Origin: Pseudomonadota bacterium
GTDB taxonomy: Bacteria > Pseudomonadota > Gammaproteobacteria > Xanthomonadales > Xanthomonadaceae
Direction of reading: 5' to 3'
DNA length: 30,955 nt
Assembly: GCA_023391775.1 (NCBI GenBank)
Contig: JAEWAG010000384.1
Coordinates: 1 to 30,955 of the forward strand
Shown here: one piece after another, positions 13,663-20,913 of the stretch
Layout of the letters: each line of letters begins with the position of its first letter
How positions within the stretch are numbered: the first letter of the stretch is position 1
Made by a program: the position numbers and the translations under genes
The notes under the pieces: model-generated
The model's database searches: none
What the model was told of the DNA's origin: nothing
The model's input: the letters and a program-made list of their open reading frames with translations, nothing else

Positions 13663-14016
13663 ATGGCTTTCACCACTACCGCGTCCGGCCTGCAGTTCGA
13701 GGACGCCGTCGTCGGCAGCGGCGCCGAGGCCGTGCGCGGCAAGAACGTCGTCGTCCACTACACCGGCTGGCTCTACCAGGACGGCGAGCAGGGCGCGAAG
13801 TTCGATTCCAGCAAGGACCGCGACGAGCCTTTCATCTTCCCGCTCGGTGCCGGCATGGTGATCCGCGGCTGGGACGAGGGCGTGCAGGGCATGAAGGTCG
13901 GCGGCCGCCGCATCCTGGTCATCCCGCCGGCCCTCGGCTACGGGGCGCGCGGCGCCGGCGGCGTGATCCCGCCCAACGCCACGCTGAAGTTCGAAGTGGA
14001 ACTGCTGGATACCTGA
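13663..14016 (+). CDS. FKBP-type peptidyl-prolyl cis-trans isomerase
   Basis: A 117-aa, single-domain FKBP without a signal peptide, so cytoplasmic. It catalyses cis-trans isomerisation of X-Pro bonds. Characteristic blocks: [75 protein letters not shown]. The drug/proline-pocket residues (Tyr, Phe, Asp, Val-Ile, Trp) are all present. AAGGAT precedes the ATG. Monocistronic, divergent from the LPMO-like gene and closed by a hairpin at 14041. Confidence 0.95.
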   Translation: MAFTTTASGLQFEDAVVGSGAEAVRGKNVVVHYTGWLYQDGEQGAKFDSSKDRDEPFIFPLGAGMVIRGWDEGVQGMKVGGRRILVIPPALGYGARGAGGVIPPNATLKFEVELLDT

Positions 14017-14040
14017 TCGTTCCGGTAGCGCCCACCCGTA

Positions 14041-14060
14041 GAGTCGGGCTTGCCCGACTC
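14041..14060. other. Perfect 9-bp palindromic hairpin downstream of FKBP
   Basis: GAGTCGGGC-TT-GCCCGACTC, preceded by GTA. It resembles the short GTAG-type REP hairpins common in Stenotrophomonas and Xanthomonas. Lying 25 bases after the FKBP stop with no T-run, it may protect the 3' end of the mRNA. Confidence 0.6.
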
Positions 14061-14109
14061 CCACGCTGGATGTCCCGGCGAGCGTGGAGAGCTGTGCGAT
14101 CTGCCACGA

Positions 14110-14210
14110 CCCCGGATAAGGCCGCAGGCCGCATCCGGGGAATCGCGATCGCGTGCCGCCGCCGGCGCACCTCGGTCCCGGCCCGGATCCGCTTCGCTTG
14201 TCCGGGCTAC
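14110..14210. repeat. REP-like inverted pair, opposite orientation
   Basis: Starts with CCCCGGATAAGGCCGCAGGC and ends with CGCTTCGCTTGTCCGGGCTAC; the arms are in reverse order compared with the pair at 12671, so this copy is inverted. Confidence 0.75.
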
Positions 14211-14281
14211 CGGTATTCGCAACACCCGCGCGTATCGCACACTTGCCGACCCGCGCCGGCTGGCGCATGACGGATGAAGCT

Positions 14282-14989
14282 ATGCGTTTCCTGCTGGGCG
14301 TGCTGTTGTCGGGAATGATGCTGGCGGCCAATGCCGCCCCGCGCGAGCCGGCGGAGGTGGCGGTGCTCGCCGCCCTGCACCGGATGCACGCGGAGGTGCC
14401 GGCCTATCCGGCCAGCGCGCTGGAGGCTGCGATCCTGCGCCTGGAGCCGGATGTGCTGTGCATCGAGGTACGCCCCGACCGCTTCGCCGGGCGGGCGCCG
14501 GAGGCCAACAAGATCGAGTATCCGGAGGTGGTCTATCCGCTGCTCGAATCCCGGTCGTACAGGGTCTATCCGATGGAGCCGGAGAATCCGCTGTACGACC
14601 GGATCGGCGCACCCTACATGGCGGCCAGCCGCGCCTTCCACGAAACGCAGCCGGAAGCCGCGGCTGCCTTCGCCGCCTACGGCAAGGCGATGTACGCCGC
14701 GCTGCAGGCCTACTGGACCAGCCCGGCGCGGGTGAACGATGCGGTGACCGACCAGCACATCCGCGCCAAGCACGCCCTGCAGGAAGCCCTGGTGGGCGAG
14801 GGCGAGCGCGCCGGCTGGGAGGCCTGGAACGCGCACTTCCTCCAGGTCATCACCCGCGCGGCGGAGGAGAACCCCGGCAAGCGCATCGTGGTGGTCGTCG
14901 GCGCCGAGCACGGCTACTGGCTGCGCGAACGGCTGGCGCAGGTCCCCGGCATCCGCGTCCTCGACACCGCAGCCCTTCTTTCGGAGTAG
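14282..14989 (+). CDS. Secreted protein with TraB/ChaN (TIKI)-like features, function unknown
   Basis: A 235-aa precursor. The ATG at 14282 gives a good signal peptide (MRFLLGVLLSGMMLAANA, then APREP); an ATG five codons upstream is possible. The mature part starts with LAALHRMHAEVPAY, contains a Glu-rich motif in PDVLCIEVRPDRFAG and ends with VVVVGAEHGYWLRERL. The spacing of an early His, a mid Glu/Arg and a late GxxH resembles the TraB/ChaN/EreA-like superfamily, some of whose members are metal-dependent proteases or esterases. The likeness is weak, and the two-helix middle is not assigned. Neighbours do not help. Confidence 0.65.
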   Translation: MRFLLGVLLSGMMLAANAAPREPAEVAVLAALHRMHAEVPAYPASALEAAILRLEPDVLCIEVRPDRFAGRAPEANKIEYPEVVYPLLESRSYRVYPMEPENPLYDRIGAPYMAASRAFHETQPEAAAAFAAYGKAMYAALQAYWTSPARVNDAVTDQHIRAKHALQEALVGEGERAGWEAWNAHFLQVITRAAEENPGKRIVVVVGAEHGYWLRERLAQVPGIRVLDTAALLSE

Positions 14990-15096
14990 CCGCGCCACCA
15001 CATGGTCGAGGCGCTGGCGAGGTTCGGCGCGTCGCCACGCGCCAGCGAGCTCGCCGCCGCGCCATGCGTAGGGATCGGGCGCCGACCCGCCCAATT

Positions 15097-15126
15097 CCCG
15101 GATGCGGCCTTCGGCCTCATCCGGCC
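15097..15126. repeat. REP-like right half-element
   Basis: CCCGGATGCGGCCTTCGGCCTCATCCGGCC is a lone right arm of the GTAGCCCGG repeat. It can fold by itself and lies between the 14282-14989 gene and the operator at 15175. Confidence 0.65.
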
Positions 15127-15174
15127 CACGGCATACCCCTGACTTCCAGCACGGGTTCCCCCTGTCTATGCCAT

Positions 15175-15195
15175 GTACTTTGTATTGCAAAGTAC
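15175..15195. promoter_or_regulatory. Palindromic operator, GTACTTTG-N5-CAAAGTAC
   Basis: A perfect 8+8 inverted repeat with a TATTG spacer, in AT-rich DNA within a GC-rich genome, 17 bases before the ATG of the serine hydrolase gene. It overlaps the place where the promoter or transcription start should be. The operon it precedes encodes a PadR-family repressor, so autoregulation is the simplest reading. The site differs from the classical PadR ATGT-N8-ACAT box. Confidence 0.65.
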
Positions 15196-15212
15196 TCAGC
15201 GGAGCCAATCCC

Positions 15213-16952
15213 ATGTCCCGTCGCCGTCGTCACCAGCTGTTCCTGGCCACTCTGCTGCTGGCCGCTCCACTGGCCCATGCTGACCCCCTGGATACCCGGA
15301 TGGAGGTGGCCAGCGGCCGCTTCTCCGGGATGCTGGGGGTGCAGGAAGCTGGCCAGTCCGCCCGCTGGACCGCCTCCGGCGTGGCCGCCCCCGGCGTCCC
15401 GCACCGCGAGGACGTGGCCTATCCCATCGCCTCGGTGACCAAGCCGGTCACGGCGGTAGCGGTCATGCGCCTGGTGGAGCAGGGCCGGCTGTCGCTGGAC
15501 GACCGCCTCGACAAACACTGGCCCGAAGCGGCCGGTTACCCGGCCGCGGCGGTCACCATCGGCCAGTTGCTGGACCACACCTCCGGCATCCCTTCGGTGC
15601 TGCACGCCGAGCAGGGCCTGGACGAGACCCTGGAGCCGGCGCAGTGGCCGCTGCCGACCACCACCGCCGCGCAGCTGGCGCCGGTGCTGCCGATGCCGCT
15701 GCGCTTCGAGCCCGGCGGCCGCTACGAGTACAACAACAGCGCCTACCTGATCCTGGGCGAGGTGGTCGCGCGCCTGGTCGGCAAGCCGGCGGACGAGGCG
15801 GTGATCGAGCTGGCGCTGGGGCCGGCCGGAGTGGCCGACGAGGCCTGCTTCTGCGAGCAGCTGCCCGGCTTCGCCAACGCGGCCGGTTACGAGTACGACG
15901 GCCAAGGCGGCGTCCGTCCCGCCGTGTCCATGCATCCCACCCGCACCGGTACCGCCGGCGGCCTGCGCATCACTCTGCGCGCGCTGCTGGCCTGGGGCCG
16001 GGCGCTGGTCGACGGCCGCGTGCTGCAGCCGCAGACCCTGCAGGCGATGTGGAGCGACGGCAAGCCGACGCGCCAGGAAGGCGAGACCATGGGCCTGGGC
16101 TGGCTGGTGCGCAGCGGGGACGGCTTGGTCCTGCACGACGGCACCGTGCCCGGTACCAACACGGCGCTGGCGATCGACCGCAGCAGTGGCCGGGTCGCGG
16201 TGGGCGTGCTGTCGCCGACGCTGGACATGGACCGCATCGCCCGCAGCGAGGCCTACATCGGTTCGCGCGTCGCCGCGCTGGCGCAGGGACGTCGCCCCGC
16301 CAGCCTGCCGCTGATGGGCGACCAGGACGCGCTGGACCTGGCCGGCGAGTACCGGCTGGTCGATGGCCGCACCATGCAGTTGCGGCGCGTGGCCAATGGC
16401 TGGGAGCTGTCGATGGCGGAAGGTTCGCCGCTGGGCCTGGCGCAGACCGTGCGCTTGGATGACGCGCAGTCGCGCAAGGCGCTGGAAGCGGTGGCCGCGT
16501 GGGCCACGGGCGGGCAGGCCGCGCTGCTGCCGTACATGCAGCTGGACCTGCGCAAGGCGCTGCCGGAAGGCGCGCTGGATGGCGCCTGGGCCAGCTGGGT
16601 CGAAGGCAAGGGCACGTACAGGGGCGCGTATGCGTACGCCGTCTCCAAGGCCGGCACGGTGCGAGTGCGCCTGGACTTCGAGCGTGGCTACGTCGACATC
16701 GGCTTCGGTTACGACGGCGAAGGCCTGATCGATGGCCTGGGCCTGCACGGCGAAGACCGCGGCGACCTGCCGCACAGCGCCGCCGCGCAGCTGACCGGCA
16801 ACGGCGAACTGTGGCTGGACGGCTACCGCGCCGGACTGGATGCGGTTACCCTCCACCCGCGCATCGAGGCCGGTCGCGTGCGGGGACTGTGGATCGGTCG
16901 CGCCGGCCTGGACGGTGCATACATCCAGAGGACAGGCTCCGGCGCCAGGTGA
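15213..16952 (+). CDS. Exported serine hydrolase, beta-lactamase/class C (S12) family
   Basis: A 579-aa precursor with a basic N-terminal signal peptide (MSRRRRHQLFLATLLLAAPLAHA). The penicillin-binding fold occupies about 30-395: SxxK as Ser74-Val-Thr-Lys77 in YPIASVTKPVT, the second motif Tyr173-Asn-Asn175 in YEYNNSAY, and the third HxG-like motif His308-Asp-Gly310. An SxxK enzyme of this type may be an esterase, a D-aminopeptidase or a peptidase rather than a true beta-lactamase. The last ~180 residues form a beta-rich C-terminal domain of unknown role. The stop overlaps the GTG of the PadR gene by 4 bases, so the two are translationally coupled. Preceded by the palindrome at 15175. Confidence 0.9.
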   Translation: MSRRRRHQLFLATLLLAAPLAHADPLDTRMEVASGRFSGMLGVQEAGQSARWTASGVAAPGVPHREDVAYPIASVTKPVTAVAVMRLVEQGRLSLDDRLDKHWPEAAGYPAAAVTIGQLLDHTSGIPSVLHAEQGLDETLEPAQWPLPTTTAAQLAPVLPMPLRFEPGGRYEYNNSAYLILGEVVARLVGKPADEAVIELALGPAGVADEACFCEQLPGFANAAGYEYDGQGGVRPAVSMHPTRTGTAGGLRITLRALLAWGRALVDGRVLQPQTLQAMWSDGKPTRQEGETMGLGWLVRSGDGLVLHDGTVPGTNTALAIDRSSGRVAVGVLSPTLDMDRIARSEAYIGSRVAALAQGRRPASLPLMGDQDALDLAGEYRLVDGRTMQLRRVANGWELSMAEGSPLGLAQTVRLDDAQSRKALEAVAAWATGGQAALLPYMQLDLRKALPEGALDGAWASWVEGKGTYRGAYAYAVSKAGTVRVRLDFERGYVDIGFGYDGEGLIDGLGLHGEDRGDLPHSAAAQLTGNGELWLDGYRAGLDAVTLHPRIEAGRVRGLWIGRAGLDGAYIQRTGSGAR

Positions 16953-17290
16953 CCTTCGATATTGCCAACTGGGAATCGCAGTCCCGCAAGGGACTGCTGG
17001 AGATGGTGCTGCTGGGCCTGCTGCGCGATGGCGAGCGCTACGGCTACGACCTGGTGCGCGGCGTGCAGGACCTCCTGCAGCAGCGCGTGGTCGAAGGCAG
17101 CATCTACCCGGTGCTGGCACGACTGGACCGCGACGGCCTGGTGGCGACCGAGTGGCGGGTCGGCGAAGCGGCCCAGCCACGCAAGTACTACCGGATGACG
17201 GCCGAAGGCGAAGAAGCCTTCAGGGCAATGTCCGGGGCCTGGCAGGAGATGGCCACGCGCGTGCTGCCGTGGCTGGAGACCAAGTCGTGA
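16949..17290 (+). CDS. PadR-family transcriptional repressor
   Basis: A 113-aa winged-helix regulator starting at a GTG that overlaps the previous stop (GTGA). Family hallmarks: LLEMVLLGLLRDGERYGYDL, then VVEGSIYPVLARLDRDGLVATEW, and KYYRMTAEGEEAF. There is no ligand domain beyond the short C-terminal helix, so it belongs to the small PadR-s2 type. Such regulators are commonly paired with HAAS/DUF1700 membrane proteins. Here the HAAS gene follows with another 4-base overlap. The operator candidate lies at 15175. Confidence 0.93.
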   Translation: MTFDIANWESQSRKGLLEMVLLGLLRDGERYGYDLVRGVQDLLQQRVVEGSIYPVLARLDRDGLVATEWRVGEAAQPRKYYRMTAEGEEAFRAMSGAWQEMATRVLPWLETKS

Positions 17291-17883
17291 GCACAGCCGA
17301 CCCGATCAGCGAGTACCTGCAGGAACTGGCGCGCGGACTGTCCCGCGTGCCGCAGCCGCAACGCGATGAGTGGCTGCGCGAGATCCGCGCGCACCTGGAG
17401 GAGTCGGCGGCACACGCCGAGGGCGATGCCCGTGAGCGCGCGCTGGAGGCGGTGGCGCGGTTCGGCACCGCTTCGGAAGTGGCCGCGGCGCTGCAGGCCG
17501 AAGCGATGCTGGAGCAGGGCACGCGCGGCTTCCGCCCGCTGCTGCTGGCGCGCGGCCTGGCGGCGGCCTACGGCACCGGCTGGACCCTGTTCGCGCTGGC
17601 GTTCTCGCTCGGCTACCTGGTGCTGATCCCGATCGCGATGCTGACCGTCGCCAAGCTCATCAATCCCGAGGCCGGCCTGTGGCTGCATCCCAGTGGTGGC
17701 TGGGCGCTGTCGTTCCACGGCTTCGAAGGCTCGCGCGAAGTGCTGGGCTGGTGGCTGCCGGTGATCGGCGCGGCGGTGAGCATCGGCGGCTGGCTCGCCC
17801 TCAACCGCATCCTGCGCGCCTCGCTGCGGCGTGGCCTGCGCCACTGGAAGCGCGCGGTGCAGCCCGAAGCTTCCGCCGCCTGA
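17287..17883 (+). CDS. HAAS (DUF1700) domain membrane protein, PadR partner
   Basis: A 198-aa protein starting at GTG (GTGA overlap with padR). Residues about 4-75 form the helical HAAS domain: ISEYLQELARGLSRVPQPQRDEWLREIRAHLEES and ALEAVARFGTASEVAAAL. Two or three membrane segments follow: about 87-118 (GLAAAYGTGWTLFALAFSLGYL...), and 155-175 (VLGWWLPVIGAAVSIGGWLAL). Known PadR-HAAS pairs are thought to sense an envelope or small-molecule signal and control the PadR repressor; this is family knowledge, not shown here. Confidence 0.9.
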   Translation: MSTADPISEYLQELARGLSRVPQPQRDEWLREIRAHLEESAAHAEGDARERALEAVARFGTASEVAAALQAEAMLEQGTRGFRPLLLARGLAAAYGTGWTLFALAFSLGYLVLIPIAMLTVAKLINPEAGLWLHPSGGWALSFHGFEGSREVLGWWLPVIGAAVSIGGWLALNRILRASLRRGLRHWKRAVQPEASAA

Positions 17884-17893
17884 GCCCCATCCC

Positions 17894-17916
17894 CCCCTCT
17901 CCCTCCGGGAGAGGGG
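17894..17916. other. 10-bp hairpin between the HAAS and DUF4260 genes
   Basis: CCCCTCTCCC (17894-17903) pairs perfectly with 17907-17916 around a TCC loop. It lies between the HAAS stop and the ribosome site (GGAGG) of the next gene, so it could lower read-through or expression of that gene. No T-run. Confidence 0.5.
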
Positions 17917-17933
17917 CTGTATCCGGAGGCACC

Positions 17934-18317
17934 ATGCAACACGGAGACACCCGCGGCGGCGTACGCGCACTGTTGCGGCTGGAAGGCGCCTGCGTGCTGG
18001 GGCTGTGCCTGTTCGCCTACGCGCGGATGGACGGCGCCTGGGGCGTGCTCGCCCTGTGCTTCCTGCTGCCGGACCTGGCCATGCTCGGCTACCTCGCTGG
18101 CGCGCGCATCGGCGCCATCGCCTACAACCTCGCGCATGCCTATCCGCTGCCGCTGGCCCTGCTGGCCGCCGGCGCCCTGCTGGATGAACCCATCGCCCTG
18201 CTCGCCGCGACGATCTGGATCGCCCACATCGGCTTCGACCGCGCCCTCGGCTACGGCCTCAAGTACGCCACCGCGTTCAACCACACCCATCTCGGCCGCA
18301 TCGGTCGCAATCAGTAA
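17934..18317 (+). CDS. DUF4260-family membrane protein
   Basis: A 127-aa protein with GGAGG before the ATG. It has four hydrophobic stretches and the family pattern: RLEGACVLGLCLFAY, LCFLLPDLAMLGYLAGARIGA, AYNLAHAYPLPLAL and a C-terminal WIAHIGFDRALGYGLKY with FNHTHLGRIGR. DUF4260 proteins are small polytopic proteins of unknown function. It may be part of the PadR operon (50-base gap with a hairpin). Confidence 0.88.
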   Translation: MQHGDTRGGVRALLRLEGACVLGLCLFAYARMDGAWGVLALCFLLPDLAMLGYLAGARIGAIAYNLAHAYPLPLALLAAGALLDEPIALLAATIWIAHIGFDRALGYGLKYATAFNHTHLGRIGRNQ

Positions 18318-18340
18318 CGCGGGCAGAGGGCGTAGCAGGT

Positions 18341-18370
18341 GTAGCCCGGGTAAGCGAAGCGCATCCGGGG
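18341..18370. repeat. REP-like left half-element
   Basis: GTAGCCCGGGTAAGCGAAGCG...CCGGGG is a lone left arm of the intergenic repeat. Its matching right arm, in the right orientation, stands at 19381-19413, just beyond the ParB-like gene. Confidence 0.7.
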
Positions 18371-18479
18371 GCGATGTGCCTTGAGGGATGGCTGCGCACC
18401 ATTCGGCGCATCCGTCAATCGGCTACTGGCCACGGAACCGAGGCACTACAATGCGCGCCCCCGTTTTCCCCCGCAGTGC

Positions 18480-19364
18480 ATGGACATCGTCGTACTCGAA
18501 GAGCTCAAGGCCTATATCGATCCGCTGACCAACGACGAGCACGAGGCGCTGGAGCGAAGCCTGCTGGCCGAAGGCTGCCGCGACGCGCTGGTGCTGTGGG
18601 GCGACATCCTGGTCGATGGCCACAACCGCTACGGCATCTGCCAGAAGCACGGCATCCCGTTCAACACGGTGCAGAACACGCGCTTCAAGTCGATGGAAGA
18701 CGTGCACCTGTGGATGATCGAGCAGCACCTGGGCCGGCGCAGCGTGTCCGACTACCAGCGCGGCGTGCTGGCCCTGCGCAAGCGCGAGATCCTGGCGCGC
18801 CGCCTGCAGGAACAGCGCGAGGCCGAGCTGGAGGCGCTGCGTGCCGCGCAGGCGGCCAGCGCCGCGGTCCAGGCCGCCGAAGCCGAGGTCGCCGCCGCGG
18901 CGCGGGATGAGGCCGCGGACACCCCGCCGTGGGATCCGGCCCCGGTCAGCCGCGCCGAGATCGCGCGCGAGGCCAAGCTCAGCGCCAACCAGGTGGCGAT
19001 GATCGAGCGCATCCACACCCAGGCCGCGCCCGAGGTGGTGGAGGCGCTGAAGGCCGGCGAGATTTCGCTCAGCGCCGCCGCCGCGGTTGCCAGCCTGCCG
19101 GTGGAAGAGCAGGTCAACGCCGCCCAGGGCGGCAAGACCGAGCTGAAGCAGGCGGCCAGACGTGCCCGCGAGGCGAAGAAGCGGCCGCGCGGCGACGCGG
19201 CACCCGCCACCGGTGACGAGGCCGGCGGAACCACCGACGCCGAGCCGGCGCCGGATATCAGGAGCCTGCAGCGCCGGGTGACCGAGCTGGAGCGCGAGAA
19301 CGAACTGCTGCGCGAACAGGTCCGCGTCCTGCAGGACCAGCTGGTGCGCTTCCGCCAGGGGTGA
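18480..19364 (+). CDS. Orphan ParB-N-like protein with C-terminal coiled coil
   Basis: A 294-aa protein. Residues about 1-85 resemble the ParB/Spo0J N-terminal domain, with the DILVDGHNRYGICQKHGIPF signature. About 85-160 is a long Ala/Glu/Arg helix. About 160-230 may be helix-turn-helix-like (SRAEIAREAKLSANQVAMIERI, EISLSAAAAVASLP). The C terminus (about 257-294) is a clear leucine-zipper-type coiled coil (LQRRVTELERENELLREQVRVLQDQL). There is no partner ParA nearby. A TACAAT at 18447-18452 may be its -10, giving a short leader. Likely a nucleic-acid binding or plasmid-partition-derived regulator; ParB-type CTPase or nuclease activity cannot be judged. Confidence 0.8.
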   Translation: MDIVVLEELKAYIDPLTNDEHEALERSLLAEGCRDALVLWGDILVDGHNRYGICQKHGIPFNTVQNTRFKSMEDVHLWMIEQHLGRRSVSDYQRGVLALRKREILARRLQEQREAELEALRAAQAASAAVQAAEAEVAAAARDEAADTPPWDPAPVSRAEIAREAKLSANQVAMIERIHTQAAPEVVEALKAGEISLSAAAAVASLPVEEQVNAAQGGKTELKQAARRAREAKKRPRGDAAPATGDEAGGTTDAEPAPDIRSLQRRVTELERENELLREQVRVLQDQLVRFRQG

Positions 19365-19380
19365 ACCCGCGCCGGCGACT

Positions 19381-19413
19381 CCCAGATGTGGCCTTTGGCC
19401 TTGTCCGGGCTAC
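19381..19413. repeat. REP-like right half-element
   Basis: CCCAGATGTGGCCTTTGGCC...CCGGGCTAC: a lone, slightly worn right arm, ending three bases before the stop of the minus-strand hydrolase gene. Confidence 0.7.
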
Positions 19414-19416
19414 GGC

Positions 19417-20523
19417 CTACTTCGGCGGCGCATCCTTCGCCAGCGGTCGCGCGCGCTGCACCAGCGTCAGCAGCAGCTTGCCGGGCTCTTCGGCCAGGAT
19501 CTCGTGTGCCGAGTGCTCGAACCACTCGAAGTGCTTGTACGGGGCCTGCACCCGGTCGAACCATTCGCGCGCCACCTGGGAGTTGACGCTGCGGTCGTGG
19601 CGGCCGGCCAGGATGATCAGCGGGCAGTCCAGCCGGGTGCGCCCGCCGAGGTCCACCGACAGCACGTCGCTGAGCAGGAAGTCCTGCGACCAGCCGTTGC
19701 CTTCGTAGGCACGCGCGGCCTCCGCGTCGGTGTACTCCGGCGACAGGCGCACGGCGATGCCGTCCACCTGGCCCGTGCGGTAGGCCATCACCCCGCCGAA
19801 GAAGTCGGACCACTTCCGCTCGATGGCGATCTTCGCCAGCGGGATGGGCTCGCCGTCCCGGGCATAGGGGGCGATGGATTCCAGCTCGGCGATGGCCTGC
19901 CGGTTGCCGCTGCGCCGCGCCTGCTCCAGCGCATACGCATAGCCGCGGCGTTCGCTTTCCGGCACGTCCACCGCCTGGCCCATGCCGATGTAGGCGTGCA
20001 GCCACTCCGGCCGGCGCAGGGCGAACTCAAGGCCGACATAGCTGCCCCACGAGGTGCCCAGCAGGAACACCTTGTCCTGTGCGAACTCGCGGCGCAGCCA
20101 CGCCACCAGATCGCCGGTGTCGGCGATGAAGCGCTCCGGCGTCATGGTCGGTGCGACCTGCGCCGGGTCGCTGGCCAGGTGGGTCTTGCCGGCGCCGCGC
20201 TGGTCCCAGTGGACCACGGTGAAGTACTCCTCCAGCCCGCGCGTGGCCCACCAGGCGATGCCGGAGGTCGGGAAGCCCGGGCCGCCATGCACGACCAGCA
20301 GGACCGGATTGGCCCGGTCCTGCCCGCGGATGCTCACGAACTGCTTGATGTCGCCGATGCGCACGTACTCGTAGCGTTCGACACCGCTGGGCGCCACGAT
20401 CCGGCGCAGTTCGGCGATAAGGCCGACGGCGTCACCGCGGCTGGAAACCAGGGATTCAGAGGCCAGCGCAGGCGCGAGCCACACCACCGGAAGTACGGCA
20501 GCGAGAAGAAGGATCGACCGCAT
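19417..20523 (-). CDS. Exported alpha/beta hydrolase, proline iminopeptidase-like
   Basis: A 368-aa precursor. The ATG at 20523, with GAGG upstream, gives a signal peptide (MRSILLLAAVLPVVWLAPALA); earlier in-frame starts only add a hydrophilic stretch. The alpha/beta-hydrolase core shows the oxyanion loop HGGPG (79-83), DQRGAGKT (107-114), the nucleophile elbow GTSWGS with Ser158, Asp310 in LAGRHD and His340 in EHSAH. HGGPG plus DQRGAG is characteristic of the proline iminopeptidase/S33 group, so an aminopeptidase or esterase on peptides or esters in the periplasm is likely. Single gene. Confidence 0.88.
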   Translation of the reverse strand: MRSILLLAAVLPVVWLAPALASESLVSSRGDAVGLIAELRRIVAPSGVERYEYVRIGDIKQFVSIRGQDRANPVLLVVHGGPGFPTSGIAWWATRGLEEYFTVVHWDQRGAGKTHLASDPAQVAPTMTPERFIADTGDLVAWLRREFAQDKVFLLGTSWGSYVGLEFALRRPEWLHAYIGMGQAVDVPESERRGYAYALEQARRSGNRQAIAELESIAPYARDGEPIPLAKIAIERKWSDFFGGVMAYRTGQVDGIAVRLSPEYTDAEAARAYEGNGWSQDFLLSDVLSVDLGGRTRLDCPLIILAGRHDRSVNSQVAREWFDRVQAPYKHFEWFEHSAHEILAEEPGKLLLTLVQRARPLAKDAPPK

Positions 20524-20913
20524 GGTGGGGGCCTCGTCGTGGCGGGAGCGCCACCGCACTGTACCGGCAGGGATGTAGCGGTCTCTTGTGCGCCGCCAGA
20601 CGGGCCATGCCGCGGGGCAGTGGACGATATGGCCTTGGACCCGGATGCGCCTTCAAACTCGTCGGACCCCGGATGGCGCATCGGACGTGACGCGGTTTGC
20701 CAGCGTCCGAAGAATCGCCGGAGCCGGGCAAGCAAGTGCACCGGCGGCACGGCGCCGTCATCGTAACGGCGCCGATGCAGCGGGCGGGCAAGGGGTAGTT
20801 GATCGGGACATTCACCCCCCCCGGCCCGTACTTGAGCGGCGCGATGTGGTCAGGCCTGGCGCCGGGCTCAAGTGGAGCCGCTCGCAGCCGCCCAGGGCCG
20901 GCGACCGGCTCGA
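20524..20913. other. 390-base gap without a convincing gene
   Basis: Between the hydrolase start and the end of the phosphatase gene. All frames are open over parts of it, as expected for GC-rich DNA, but none has protein-like composition. It holds worn CCCGGATGCGCC pieces that may be decayed REP DNA, and a run of eight C at 20817-20824. No terminator or operator stands out. Confidence 0.5.

Noticed and set aside
15213..16952. Antibiotic-resistance beta-lactamase
   Set aside because: The SxxK family includes many esterases and peptidases, and the extra C-terminal domain does not fit a typical class C beta-lactamase; resistance is not supported.
15117..17180. 687-codon minus-strand open frame
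   Set aside because: Antisense of the serine hydrolase and PadR genes, with His/Arg/Gln-rich composition typical of shadow frames.
18480..19364. Plasmid partition locus
   Set aside because: No ParA, no iterons and no replication gene; only a ParB-like domain.
18752..20005. 417-codon minus-strand frame joining the ParB-like antisense and hydrolase shadow
   Set aside because: Low-complexity Ala/Ser/Arg composition; overlaps two recognised genes in the wrong frames.
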